NCBI GenBank assembly: GCA_963801715.1 | Contig: CAWDGB010000007.1 | Coordinates: 62,001 to 126,000 of the forward strand | DNA from: CAVVJA01 sp963801715 | GTDB taxonomy: Bacteria; Actinomycetota; Actinomycetes; Mycobacteriales; Jatrophihabitantaceae | DNA length: 64,000 nt | Direction: 5' to 3' | In this document: positions 25,867 through 34,058 of the stretch, one piece after another | How the letters are laid out: each line of letters starts with the position of its first letter | Numbering within the stretch: position 1 is the first letter of the stretch | Notes under the pieces: generated by a model | Seen by the model: the letters and a program-made list of their open reading frames with translations, nothing else | What the model was told of the DNA's origin: nothing | The model's database searches: none | Made by a program: the position numbers and the translations under genes

Positions 25867-26558
25867 TGTTCGAACGGTTCACGCCCGACGCCCGGACCGT
25901 GGTCGTCCACGCCCAGCAGCACGCGCGGCGGCTGGGTCACCATTACATCGGCTGTGAGCATCTGCTGCTCGCCGTCGTCGGCATCGACCAGCCCGCCGGT
26001 GAGGTGATGCGGGAGCGCGGCGTCACGCCGGACCACGTCGAGCAGCAGATCGTTCGGCGGGTTGGCCTTGGCACCGGAGCTGACCTGTTCGCCGACCTGG
26101 ATCGAGTTGCGTTAGCGGCGATCGGTATCGATCTCGACGCCGTGCGTGCTCGGATCGAGGCCCGGTTCGGAGTGGATGCCCTGGACCGCGCCGCTCGGGT
26201 CAGCCGCTCCCGGCGCCGTCGCTCCCGGCTCAATCCCAGCCGCGCGTTACGGCCCCGCCTCAGGCGGCGTTATCGACGGTGGCGCTGCGCGCCGCGAGCC
26301 GTCAGCCAAGAAACGCAACCCCAGACCGCCGCCGTCCCGAGTGGGCATCTCCCGTTTACGCCACGGGCGAAGAAAACCTTGGAGATCGCGCTGGGTGAAG
26401 CGCGGGCGCAGCGCGACGCGTACATCGGTGTGCAGCACATCGCGCTCGGCCTGCTCGCGATAGACGACGGGTCGGTGCCGCCTATTCTCGAAGCGCTTGG
26501 CACTTCGCCGAAGATCTTGCGAGCCGCGATACGCGATCGCTATCGCCAAGCGAGCTGA
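25866..26558 (+). CDS. Clp N-domain protein without ATPase
   Basis: 230 residues with two Clp repeat (ClpA/ClpC N-terminal) segments: FTPDARTVVVHAQQHARRLGHHYIGCEHLLLAVV at the start and FTPRAKKTLEIALGEARAQRD, IGVQHIALGLLAI near the end. No AAA+ domain follows, so it resembles stand-alone adaptor-like proteins. The middle (about residues 118-155) is extremely Arg-rich, whereas the next frame over the same DNA reads more naturally; two compensating indels are possible. It overlaps the HTH gene by one base. Confidence 0.85.
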   Translation: MFERFTPDARTVVVHAQQHARRLGHHYIGCEHLLLAVVGIDQPAGEVMRERGVTPDHVEQQIVRRVGLGTGADLFADLDRVALAAIGIDLDAVRARIEARFGVDALDRAARVSRSRRRRSRLNPSRALRPRLRRRYRRWRCAPRAVSQETQPQTAAVPSGHLPFTPRAKKTLEIALGEARAQRDAYIGVQHIALGLLAIDDGSVPPILEALGTSPKILRAAIRDRYRQAS

Positions 26559-26566
26559 TGCGCTGA

Positions 26567-26923
26567 TTAGTCGGTCGTTCCAGCCGCGATCGGGTGTCGC
26601 GGTTGGTAGAGCCCGAGAGTTCCGCCGCTCGGCAGCTGAATTGACGTCCACAGCCCCCACCCCTGGTCGCGCACACCGCCATCGAAGGTCACTCCTCGTG
26701 CCGTCAGGTCCGAGACTGTCTTGTCAATGTCGTCGCACATGAGGTGCAGCTCCTGTTTCGGTGCGCCGTCCGTTGGGTGCACCGCGATCTCGGCTGGCGG
26801 CAAGGCCACTATGAGCCAGCCACCCCCGGCGTCGACATGATGTGTGCCCAGCAGCTCGAGAAGGAGGGCGCGATCGGCGTCTGCCGCAGTGCTGTACACG
26901 ATGACGTGTGCACCAGTGATCAT
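26567..26923 (-). CDS. VOC family protein
   Basis: 118 residues with AHVIVYSTAADADRALLLELLG, PKQELHLMCDDIDKTVSDLTARGV, and the end LPSGGTLGLYQPRH, typical of a single VOC module. The metal-site residues are less conserved than in dioxygenases, so a binding or resistance role is possible. AAGGAG lies before ATG 26923. It is convergent with the ClpN gene, nine bases apart. Confidence 0.88.
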   Translation of the reverse strand: MITGAHVIVYSTAADADRALLLELLGTHHVDAGGGWLIVALPPAEIAVHPTDGAPKQELHLMCDDIDKTVSDLTARGVTFDGGVRDQGWGLWTSIQLPSGGTLGLYQPRHPIAAGTTD

Positions 26924-27101
26924 CGATACTCCTTCCAGACGTCCCCGTCATGTCAAGCACAGCACACGCGACTCGGCGGGCGGCGAATCGGCTCGGCATA
27001 GATGGCTGTGGATCATCGACCAACCCGCCGTTCTCGATTGACGAACAGCTACTTGGTCGGGTCGCGGAGTTCATCGTCGCGATGCGCTACCTCAGCCCGA
27101 C

Positions 27102-27476
27102 CTAGAGGCGACCGAAGTAGTCGGCCGCGACCCGCTTGGGTACGACCATCGCCCACGCCTCGGTGACGAGCTCATGCATCTCGTCCTCGTCCAGTGCGTC
27201 CAGCCAGGCGCGGACCCAGTGGTAACGCATGTCCGAAGCGATCGGCAGGAAGAACTTCTCCGGCTCCGCCGCAACGAGCGAGGCGCGCGCGTCCTTCGGG
27301 TATCCGAAGCCGATCGAGCGTTCGTCCGGCGAGATGGAAAGGAACACCAGCCGGCCGACGCGAAACTTCGCCCGGTCCCGCACCCACGCCTCGTAGGCGC
27401 GGGGCAGACCCAGTGCCACGGCGCGTACCTGATCTGCGGTCACCACGGCCCGCAGTCTGGCGGACGGGTCGGACAA
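27102..27476 (-). CDS. MmcQ/YjbR family protein
   Basis: 124 residues: VRAVALGLPRAYEAWVRDRAKFRVGRLVFLSI, FGYPKDARASLVAAEPEKFFLP and MRYHWVRAWLDALDEDEMHELVTEAW. The fold is a small double-wing DNA-binding-like protein of unknown function. TTG 27476 is the first start; GTG at codon 11 is an alternative. It is separate from the VOC gene, unlike the broken VOC-YjbR pair at 12044-12517. Confidence 0.88.
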   Translation of the reverse strand: MSDPSARLRAVVTADQVRAVALGLPRAYEAWVRDRAKFRVGRLVFLSISPDERSIGFGYPKDARASLVAAEPEKFFLPIASDMRYHWVRAWLDALDEDEMHELVTEAWAMVVPKRVAADYFGRL

Positions 27477-27562
27477 CGTGACCGTCAGCGATTAGGTGGG
27501 CGGCCGGCCAGCACGCTGCCGGGGCGGATGGCGGCCCGATATCAGCGATCTGCGCGTCACGG

Positions 27563-28573
27563 TCAGGACGGAGTGCCGAGCAGGGCGGCGACGAGTTCGC
27601 GTCGGCTCCCGACGCCGAATTTGTCGAAGACGGTTCTGAGGTGCTCTTGAACCGTATAGGCGGAGATGTGCAGCTGTTTGACGATCTCTTTGGTCGAACG
27701 ACCCTGTAAGACGAGCGAGGTAACCCGCATTTGGGCGGGGGTCAGGCCATGGGCGTCGAGGTACAACGATGCCATCTGCATCGGTCGAGCGCTCTCGACG
27801 ACAACTGCTGTTTGTCGGCCGGTCGGCCCACCAAGCCGGCTTACGTGTACCGCTAGCCAGTCACCGCCGCGGGTGCGTAGGCGCGTGACGGCCGCCGGCT
27901 CGCTCCGCCTGGAGTCGGGCTGAGCGGCTTGTGCTGCTGCGGCGTAGATCGCTGCCGGCAGAGATCCCGCGCCGGCGTCCATCCATCTCGGGTCATGCAG
28001 GTCTGCCATCCATTCTTCTGCCTCGGCATTCGTCGAACAGATCGACAAGTGTTCATCGAGCACGATGACTCCCGGCCCACGTATGGTCGGCTGCCGGGCG
28101 ATTGCCGCGGCCGCGACGATGGCGCGTCGCAAGCCCTCGGCAACGTGCGGGACCAGACGGCGGACGAGCGCGACGTCGGCAACGCCGAACCCGGTCGGCG
28201 TGTCGGTGCGGTGCAGGCAGAGCACGCCCCAGCAGCGACCAGCGGAGACGAGCGCCGCGCGAAGCTCGTCACCCAGCCCAAGAGGGGCCATCACTTCGAG
28301 GTATCGGGCGCTGGTTCTTCGGTCGTCTGACGTGGCCGCGTCGAGAGATTTCACGTGGTCGGGCGCGATCGCCAGTGCCGTGAACTTGTTGACATCGACC
28401 TGACCGAACTCATTCTCGAGGAACAGCGCGCCCGCTTCGCCCAACGGCTCCTCGGCCAGAATCGACGTGAAGAGCATGGTCGCGGGGTCGACAACGGCAA
28501 AGAAAGCTGCATCTATGGGGATAATCGCCCGCAGGCCGGTCAGCATCTCATCCCGCAAGGTAGCCGCGTCCAA
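27563..28573 (-). CDS. LuxR-type regulator with GAF-like sensor; N-terminus frameshifted
   Basis: 336 residues from TTG 28573. The first two thirds resemble a GAF-like sensor (IIPIDAAFFAVVDPATMLFTS, GRCWGVLCLHR); the C-terminus is a LuxR helix-turn-helix (HGLTPAQMRVTSLVLQGRSTKEIVKQLHISAYTVQEHLRTVF in consecutive parts). Upstream, MAAAERRIDAL from ATG 28628 is in another frame; removing one A near 28596 joins it to ARRCYVGLDAATLRDEML. The gene is thus either truncated at the N-terminus or carries a sequencing error. Confidence 0.85.
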   Translation of the reverse strand: MDAATLRDEMLTGLRAIIPIDAAFFAVVDPATMLFTSILAEEPLGEAGALFLENEFGQVDVNKFTALAIAPDHVKSLDAATSDDRRTSARYLEVMAPLGLGDELRAALVSAGRCWGVLCLHRTDTPTGFGVADVALVRRLVPHVAEGLRRAIVAAAAIARQPTIRGPGVIVLDEHLSICSTNAEAEEWMADLHDPRWMDAGAGSLPAAIYAAAAQAAQPDSRRSEPAAVTRLRTRGGDWLAVHVSRLGGPTGRQTAVVVESARPMQMASLYLDAHGLTPAQMRVTSLVLQGRSTKEIVKQLHISAYTVQEHLRTVFDKFGVGSRRELVAALLGTPS

Positions 28574-28654
28574 ACCGACGTAACAGCGGCGGGCTCAGGG
28601 CATCGATTCGCCGTTCCGCCGCGGCCATGTTCACTCACTCAGCGTAGGACGTGG

Positions 28655-29077
28655 TTAACCGGTTATCCCTAGCTGACGCAAGAGGCCTAGCTCGTCGAGA
28701 CGGCTCCACCACTCCACGACGTGGCCGTCGCGCACGCGGAAGATATTCATGCCTTTCAGGAACACTGTCTTCCCGGTCGGCACGGCGCCCATGAGCTCGC
28801 CCTGATGGGTTCCCGACGCGGTGAACCGTTCGACCACGATGTCGTCCTCAGCGACCAACATGTGCAAGTCGCTGTGCCAGTCCGGAAATGCCTTCCGAAT
28901 GATCTCCCCGGCCGTCCGCATTCCCTCCCGATCAGCGGACACGCCGAGCGGCGGATCATGCATCACAAAGTCGGCTGCGAGATAGCTGTCGACGGCCCCG
29001 AGATCACCGTCGGTGAACAGTCCGTCGATGAGGGAGCGAACGATTGTCTTGTTGTCTTGAGTGCTCATGCTGTTCAT
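28655..29077 (-). CDS. SnoaL-like ester cyclase / NTF2-fold protein
   Basis: About 140 residues. SLIDGLFTDGDLGAVDSYLAADFVMHDPP, GEIIRKAFPDWHSDLHMLVAEDDIVVERF and KGMNIFRVRDGHVVEWWSRLDELGLLRQLG, each read in turn, are characteristic of SnoaL-like polyketide cyclases. The His/Asp dyad of the active site (MHDPP, WHSD) is present. Two ATGs, 29077 and 29068, are possible. Some members are cyclases; others have no known role. Confidence 0.88.
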   Translation of the reverse strand: MNSMSTQDNKTIVRSLIDGLFTDGDLGAVDSYLAADFVMHDPPLGVSADREGMRTAGEIIRKAFPDWHSDLHMLVAEDDIVVERFTASGTHQGELMGAVPTGKTVFLKGMNIFRVRDGHVVEWWSRLDELGLLRQLGITG

Positions 29078-29247
29078 CGTCGGCCGTACCGAGTGCCGTA
29101 ACCACCCCAACTTGTTGGGGATTTCCGACGCAGTCCAAACCTCGACGAGGTAGTCGGTCGTGTTGAGAGCACCTGACGCCGCCCGGGCAACCGTCAACCG
29201 TCGAGGGCGTCGAACATTAGACCGCTGGACGCGGTACCCCACCGCGC

Positions 29248-29368
29248 TTGTCGAGCAAGGCACAGTCCGACCGGTTATCGACCGGACGTACGTGCTGAGC
29301 GAGGTCCCGGAAGCGATCCGACATGTGGAGCAGGGTCACAGCCGAGGAAAGTCATCATCGCCCTATAA
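29248..29368 (+). pseudogene. Zinc-type alcohol dehydrogenase, 3' fragment
   Basis: VRPVIDRTYVLSEVPEAIRHVEQGH is the C-terminal end of MDR-type quinone oxidoreductases/alcohol dehydrogenases. One base is missing near 29350: restoring it gives GKVIIAL and a stop at 29368. The rest of the gene is absent. Confidence 0.7.
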
Positions 29369-29574
29369 CGCCTAGGGCCCCAGGCAATCCTTTCGTCTGC
29401 GTCACGGCGATGGCGAGGTTCTCGAGGTCGACCCGCCGCGGCGATTGCGCTGTCGGCTCGACCGTCCAGCACACCCCGCGTGACCGCGCGGCCGTGCCGA
29501 GTCTCACGGTCCGCTCTCCGCGCGAGGATAACTGATGATCTTGGTACGGTGTGATGGACATCGGAGGTGGCGCG

Positions 29575-29994
29575 GTGCCCGATTCTGTCTCTGGAGGCCG
29601 ATTCGAGATTGCGATCGACCCGCGCAGCCACGAATACGACGATGATGACGATCGATGGCGAGATCAGATCATTGGTCTGTATTCCGAACTGCGTGCACAG
29701 GTGGACACGGTTCAACGGAGCCGTGAGGTCCCTGGCACGAAAGGCACGCTTGACGAGCTCATCGTCGCGCTGGGCAGCGCTGGAGCGTTCACCGCAACGG
29801 TCGAGTGCTTGCGGGCGTGGCTCGGGCGCGACCGGAGTCGACGCATCGACGTGCGGTGGGACGAGGACGGTGCCGAGCGATTCGTGACGCTGACCGGTGA
29901 CGCCATAGATGTAGAGAGCGTTCGAGAAATCGCAGCAGCTGCGGCACGTCGCGTGGGAGGACAGACATGGCCGGCAAGTACCGGGCCCTCCTGA
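29575..29994 (+). CDS. EACC1-like component (effector-associated constant component)
   Basis: 139 residues from GTG 29575, which follows GGAGGTGG four bases upstream. An acidic segment EYDDDDDRWRDQI precedes LYSELRAQVDTV; then REVPGTKGTLDELIVALGSAGAF, ECLRAWLGRDRSRRIDVRW and RFVTLTGDAIDVESVREIAAAA. This matches the small EACC1 family encoded next to caspase, trypsin and similar effectors in predicted prokaryotic conflict systems. It overlaps the caspase gene by 28 bases, so the two are translated together. The mechanism is not known; it is thought to couple effector to sensor. Confidence 0.8.
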   Translation: MPDSVSGGRFEIAIDPRSHEYDDDDDRWRDQIIGLYSELRAQVDTVQRSREVPGTKGTLDELIVALGSAGAFTATVECLRAWLGRDRSRRIDVRWDEDGAERFVTLTGDAIDVESVREIAAAAARRVGGQTWPASTGPS

Positions 29995-31376
29995 TCGGCA
30001 ACTCGACCTATCCTGCCGACGAGCACAACCTGCAGCAGCTCAAAGGGCCGGTCAAGGACATTGCCGTGCTCAACCGCGCGCTCGTCGACCCGAAGACCGG
30101 CTTGTTCGACGATGTCGACGTCACGCTGCTGCCCGAGGCGACCGCTAACCGAGTGGTGCGCGCTCTGGGCAGGTTCTTCGGAACAGCAGGCCGAGACGAT
30201 GTTCTGCTCCTCTACTTCAGTGGGCACGGCAAGCTCGATCTGAACGGTCGATTGCATCTATGCATGCAAGACACAGAAAGCACGGATCTGCTCTCCACCG
30301 CGGTGAGCAGTGCGCGGATCAATGAGTTCGCGGACGCATCGCGCGCCCGAAATGTCGTCATCATTCTCGACTGCTGCTATGCCGGGGCGTTTCGCGGGGG
30401 TGGTTTCGGGGATGCCGTGGCCGGGCCAGGGCGATATGTTCTCAGCAGCTGCCGGGGAACGCAGCTCGCCAACGATGCAACCGTCGACAACGGCACCAGC
30501 TACTTCACCCAGCACGTCGTCGACGGCCTGCTCGATGCCGCCGTAGACCATGATGGTGATGGCTACGTCGGGTTCTCGGATTTGTATGGGTACGTCGACC
30601 GACGGTTGCGCGACGCCGGCAAACAGATACCGCAACGGCGGGTGGACGGCGACGGGGATGTGCGCCTCGCCAAGCGAGAGCGCAAGCCGGTCGCTGAGGT
30701 CACGGCCACCATGGGACCTCCGTCCGAGCCTGACCTGCGGCCGGACCGGCGGAGGCCGTCCCGCCGCGTGGTTGTCGCCGTGGCTGCCGGCGTCATTGTG
30801 GTAGGCGGCGGGACGGCCGCAGCGCTCGTCCTGTCGCAGAGCGGGTCCGGTACGCCGCGCACGCCGAGCTTGTCTGCTAGCGGAAACTCCATCACGACCA
30901 ACGGCCCCTGGCGACTGCGAATCGACGCGCAAGACGTCGGTAACGGTTGCCGGATCACGCTGACGGATACTCGGTCGGGTTCAACGGTGCCGCTGAAACA
31001 GCCGGAGAACGGCATTTATTCGGCGATTCAGTTGCAGGTCTTGCAGAGCGGGTCGTTCAGGTGGCAAGCCAATGATCCCGGCTGCCAGGTATCGGCGATC
31101 GCCGGCTCGGGTGTGGCCAAGCTGCCGTTTCACGCCGAGGGTTTTGGCGACACCGACGCTTTCGCGGCTCCGGCCCAGGTGATGGTGCACGTCACAGACT
31201 TTCTTGGCAACCCGGGTGGTTGCGATCTGCGGCTCTTCGACCCGTCCAACGGACAGCAGCTCGACAAGGTGACGGCAAAGCCAGGCGCCGAAACAGTAAA
31301 ACTCGACCCGAGAGGAATCAGGACGGTCTACCTACACAACGAGTATTGCGACAATGACGTCTCCGCTTCGAGCTGA
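29967..31376 (+). CDS. Membrane-anchored caspase-family peptidase (C14)
   Basis: 469 residues with SD GGGAGG before ATG 29967. The peptidase domain (1-235) has catalytic His87 (FSGHGK) and Cys137 (ILDCCYAG). DHDGDGYVGFSD at 194-205 fits an EF-hand calcium loop. A Pro/Arg-rich linker leads to a membrane helix at 268-290, then 180 residues predicted outside the cell with Cys pairs spread over NGCRI, PGCQV, GGCDL and EYCDN. The likely topology puts the protease inside and a beta-rich sensor outside. With EACC1 it forms a candidate conflict or regulated-death module; no STAND NTPase is encoded nearby. Confidence 0.9.
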   Translation: MAGKYRALLIGNSTYPADEHNLQQLKGPVKDIAVLNRALVDPKTGLFDDVDVTLLPEATANRVVRALGRFFGTAGRDDVLLLYFSGHGKLDLNGRLHLCMQDTESTDLLSTAVSSARINEFADASRARNVVIILDCCYAGAFRGGGFGDAVAGPGRYVLSSCRGTQLANDATVDNGTSYFTQHVVDGLLDAAVDHDGDGYVGFSDLYGYVDRRLRDAGKQIPQRRVDGDGDVRLAKRERKPVAEVTATMGPPSEPDLRPDRRRPSRRVVVAVAAGVIVVGGGTAAALVLSQSGSGTPRTPSLSASGNSITTNGPWRLRIDAQDVGNGCRITLTDTRSGSTVPLKQPENGIYSAIQLQVLQSGSFRWQANDPGCQVSAIAGSGVAKLPFHAEGFGDTDAFAAPAQVMVHVTDFLGNPGGCDLRLFDPSNGQQLDKVTAKPGAETVKLDPRGIRTVYLHNEYCDNDVSASS

Positions 31377-31485
31377 GGGGCGGCCTCCGGGATCCGTGGC
31401 TGGCTGACGCCGAATGACTCGTGCCCATCGTCGGTGAGTGCACGGATCCGCCGCGATGACCCCGGAGAGGGTTGAATAGCAAATC

Positions 31486-32205
31486 CTACGAGTCGGATCG
31501 GTCGCGGCGCCTCAGGGTGAGGTTGCTGATGATCTTTCCGACCGCCACAACGAGGAATAGCTGCCCGATCACGGCCTCGAGCACGGCGAACGTCTGTCCG
31601 GGATTGGCGGCGGGCACGAGGTTCCCATACCCAACGGTTGTCATCGTCACGAAGCTGAAGAACAGATCCTGGCTCAGTGATCCCTTGCCGTCCGCCCCGA
31701 AGAATGGCACGCTGCCGAATTCGCTGGCCGTCTTGTAGGCGAACGCAAAGAACATTCCGATCAGGAGATACGCAGCAACCGCCCCGAGCAGCGTCTCGGC
31801 GTCGACCTCCGGGCGGAACACGAGATGGCGCACGATCGAGAAGGGCGCGATCAGGTAGAGGAGGCAGCATACGGAGGAGATGGCGCCGAGCTGGTCGCCT
31901 GGGTTGTGCACGAAGAAACTCACGACGGCGACGATTGCGGCCAGGACGAGCACGACATTCGTGATGAGCCGGATCCCGGGTCGCGCGTGCGATATTCGGA
32001 GCGTGAACCAGACGGTTGCCAGCTGGACGGTGAGGACGATCGAGGTGGCCCACTCCTCGGTGACCGAGACGGAAACGATGTAGGTCACCACGACGAGCAG
32101 GAGAACGACTCCGTAGCTGTCGGAGAAGTGGAACGGTCTCCGCCCACGACGTCGGACCCCACGGGACTCGGCCCTGGCCGTGGCCTCTTCTATGGACTCG
32201 GTCAA
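31486..32205 (-). CDS. Potassium channel, two-pore-helix type
   Basis: 239 residues from TTG 32205, chosen because GGAGG lies five bases upstream. A basic N-terminus is followed by several membrane helices (VVLLLVVVTYIVSVSV, IVLTVQLATVWFTL, NVVLVLAAIVAVVSFFV, LLGAVAAYLLIGMFFAFAY) and the pore with selectivity filter TVGYGN at 190-195, then the last helix. No RCK domain is present, so gating is not by a cytoplasmic NAD/Ca domain. It is convergent with the caspase gene. Confidence 0.88.
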   Translation of the reverse strand: MTESIEEATARAESRGVRRRGRRPFHFSDSYGVVLLLVVVTYIVSVSVTEEWATSIVLTVQLATVWFTLRISHARPGIRLITNVVLVLAAIVAVVSFFVHNPGDQLGAISSVCCLLYLIAPFSIVRHLVFRPEVDAETLLGAVAAYLLIGMFFAFAYKTASEFGSVPFFGADGKGSLSQDLFFSFVTMTTVGYGNLVPAANPGQTFAVLEAVIGQLFLVVAVGKIISNLTLRRRDRSDS

Positions 32206-32303
32206 CCTGACCTCCAACCCGGGGTGAATGATTGGAGCGTAGGCGTGGACAGACGCTGTGTCTGGTGATGGTCTGCCCGTGCGAAACAACGTCCGCACCC
32301 GGG

Positions 32304-32662
32304 TCAGTGGGCGGCTGCCCACGCGATCGCCTCGGCCTGTTCGGCTAGCGGAAAATGCCGGAGCTCGCCGGGGGTCATCCAGCCGAAGAGGGCCGACACC
32401 TGCGTCATCCAGCCGATATCGGTCACGAGGGCGATGCGTCGCCAGGCCCGGAAATGCTCGAAGCCCATTTTGAGGTCCTGCACAACGCGCCGCCGGTCAG
32501 TCCCGCGAAGGAACGGATGACCAGGACGAGCCGTATATCGTCGGCACTCGCGGCGCGCTCGATGGCGGGCAACAGCACGTCCCGGTATTCCTCAGCGTGT
32601 AGCTTTCCCGCGGCCTCGAATCCGATGACTCCGACTGGCAGATCGGTCAGCTCAGTGATCAC
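32304..32662 (-). pseudogene. SpoIIAA/STAS-like protein, frameshifted
   Basis: ITELTDLPVGVIGFEAAGKLHAEEYRDVLLPAIERA and IRLVLVIRSFAGLTGGAL begin a SpoIIAA-like (DUF3478 type) protein. An indel near 32482 moves the sense to another frame, which continues DLKMGFEHFRAWRRIALVTDIGWMTQV and ends at 32304. The intact frame would give about 119 residues. The end overlaps upstream in-frame codons of the potassium-channel gene, another reason to prefer the later channel start. Confidence 0.7.
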
Positions 32663-32780
32663 CGCGTCTCCTCACCTAGTGTCTCGATACCGGCGCATCA
32701 TGGCCCATGATCGAACGTAGGTTGGCAAAGCTCGCGGCATGGGCGCTATCGTGCGCGAGCCGGACGCGTACCCGCACAGA

Positions 32781-33335
32781 TCACGCCTCGTGCGAGCTAC
32801 TGGAGTGCGTAGCGGCAGTGAGTGCACTCGCCAACTGCTGCCCCCAGGCTCGCGCGCGATCCTCCTCACCTGGACACAGTCGATTATCTTTCGTCACCAG
32901 GAAGCTCTCCGGTTTGGCCAGCATTCTGGCTCCGTGACGGCGCAGCCCTTTGGCGATACCGAGAGAGGCCCGACCGGACAGCAGCGCCGCCATCTTGATC
33001 TTGGTGTCGAAGACGGCAGCCTGGACATTCAGTCCTCTGAGGGAGGTGAGCAGTTCCCTTACGCCAGTAGCTTGAACGTCCGGCTCGACGGTTAGGGTCG
33101 AACCAGGTTTACCTGCGGCTTCTACGGCCGCCTTGCGGGTGCTCGCCCTGCTCATACCGCGCACGTGGGTAGGGCCGCCGATGACGATGAGGTCAACCGT
33201 GTCTAGCGCTTCCCGTTCCAGCCTGCTGACCGGCACGACCGTGACCGAGCACGTCGATCGCAATCCGTCGGCAATCGCGTCAGCTACTCTCCGGGTATTG
33301 CCATACATGGACTCGTACGCGACTACGGCACGCAT
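32781..33335 (-). CDS. Flavodoxin-like protein
   Basis: 184 residues. MRAVVAYESMYGNTRRVADAIADGL is the FMN phosphate-binding loop; LIVIGGPTHVRGMSRASTRKAAV and GLNVQAAVFDTKI follow as in long-chain flavodoxin/FMN-binding proteins of actinobacteria. ATG 33335 follows AAAGGTG. Electron-transfer partner unknown. Confidence 0.88.
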   Translation of the reverse strand: MRAVVAYESMYGNTRRVADAIADGLRSTCSVTVVPVSRLEREALDTVDLIVIGGPTHVRGMSRASTRKAAVEAAGKPGSTLTVEPDVQATGVRELLTSLRGLNVQAAVFDTKIKMAALLSGRASLGIAKGLRRHGARMLAKPESFLVTKDNRLCPGEEDRARAWGQQLASALTAATHSSSSHEA

Positions 33336-33412
33336 CACGACACCTTTCTCTCGCTCACCTCCGACCATCGCGCATGCCGAAGCGCAGGACCAGGGCCGAA
33401 GGTCCTCTCGAA

Positions 33413-33424
33413 GGTCGATCGACC
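33413..33424. promoter_or_regulatory. GGTCGATCGACC palindrome
   Basis: A perfect 12-base palindrome in the gap between the flavodoxin gene start and the next gene; further GGTCGA/TCGACC half sites follow near 33436-33452. It could be an operator of the flavodoxin gene. Confidence 0.3.
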
Positions 33425-33476
33425 AGCTGACGCAGGTCGACCGTTGTCGACCACGGCCGCTTCTACCGGTTCCCGG

Positions 33477-34058
33477 CTACGCCGGGAGCTGTTCGGCGGC
33501 CGTGAGCCGCAGCGCGTCGCGCATTTGTGCGGGAGCCCGAGCGTCTAACGTTGCTGGATCGCGGAGCAGTTCTTCCCGGGTGAGGCCGGGCACGATCTCG
33601 TAGTGGATTGACCCTGACACGCACACCAACGCCAGTACGCGCCACAGGGTCCGCACGTAATCCTCGGCGAGCGTCGCGCTGTCCCATTCATAGACCCCTC
33701 GGTAGATGTCGTTGGAATCGTGCGCTACCCACAGCTTGGAGACGAATCCTGGAAAACCCACGAACAGCGGGGTATTGAAGAGGCTTTCGAAGCGGAACAG
33801 TGCATGGGCCAGCTGACCATGCACAGTTCGCAGCCGGAATCCGACGACCAACACTGCCGGATCGTCGGTCGCCGGCCGATCGACAACTGTGTCACGGTAA
33901 ACCTTCGACGCCGTGCCGTCGGCGAAGTGCAGCCGAAGACCGACGCACCTCTTCGGCAAATGAATCCGGCGTTGACCGAGTAGCTCAAACGTCGTCAGCA
34001 CGCACCGAGCCAGCCTGCGCACGGCTGTCCGGGGGGCAACGGGGGGACGCTCGATCAC
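33477..34058 (-). CDS. Hypothetical protein, 193 aa
   Basis: Starts with the ATG overlapping the stop of the upstream SRPBCC gene, so it belongs to the same operon. Visible segments: GLRLHFADGTASKVYRDTVVDRPATDDPAVLVVGFRLR, PLFVGFPGFVSKLWVAHDSNDIYRGVYEWDSATLAEDYV in parts. The latter pattern (YRGVYEWD) is seen in actinobacterial proteins of unknown function. No signal peptide or membrane helix stands out. I cannot assign a role beyond the operon context. Confidence 0.75.
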   Translation of the reverse strand: MIERPPVAPRTAVRRLARCVLTTFELLGQRRIHLPKRCVGLRLHFADGTASKVYRDTVVDRPATDDPAVLVVGFRLRTVHGQLAHALFRFESLFNTPLFVGFPGFVSKLWVAHDSNDIYRGVYEWDSATLAEDYVRTLWRVLALVCVSGSIHYEIVPGLTREELLRDPATLDARAPAQMRDALRLTAAEQLPA

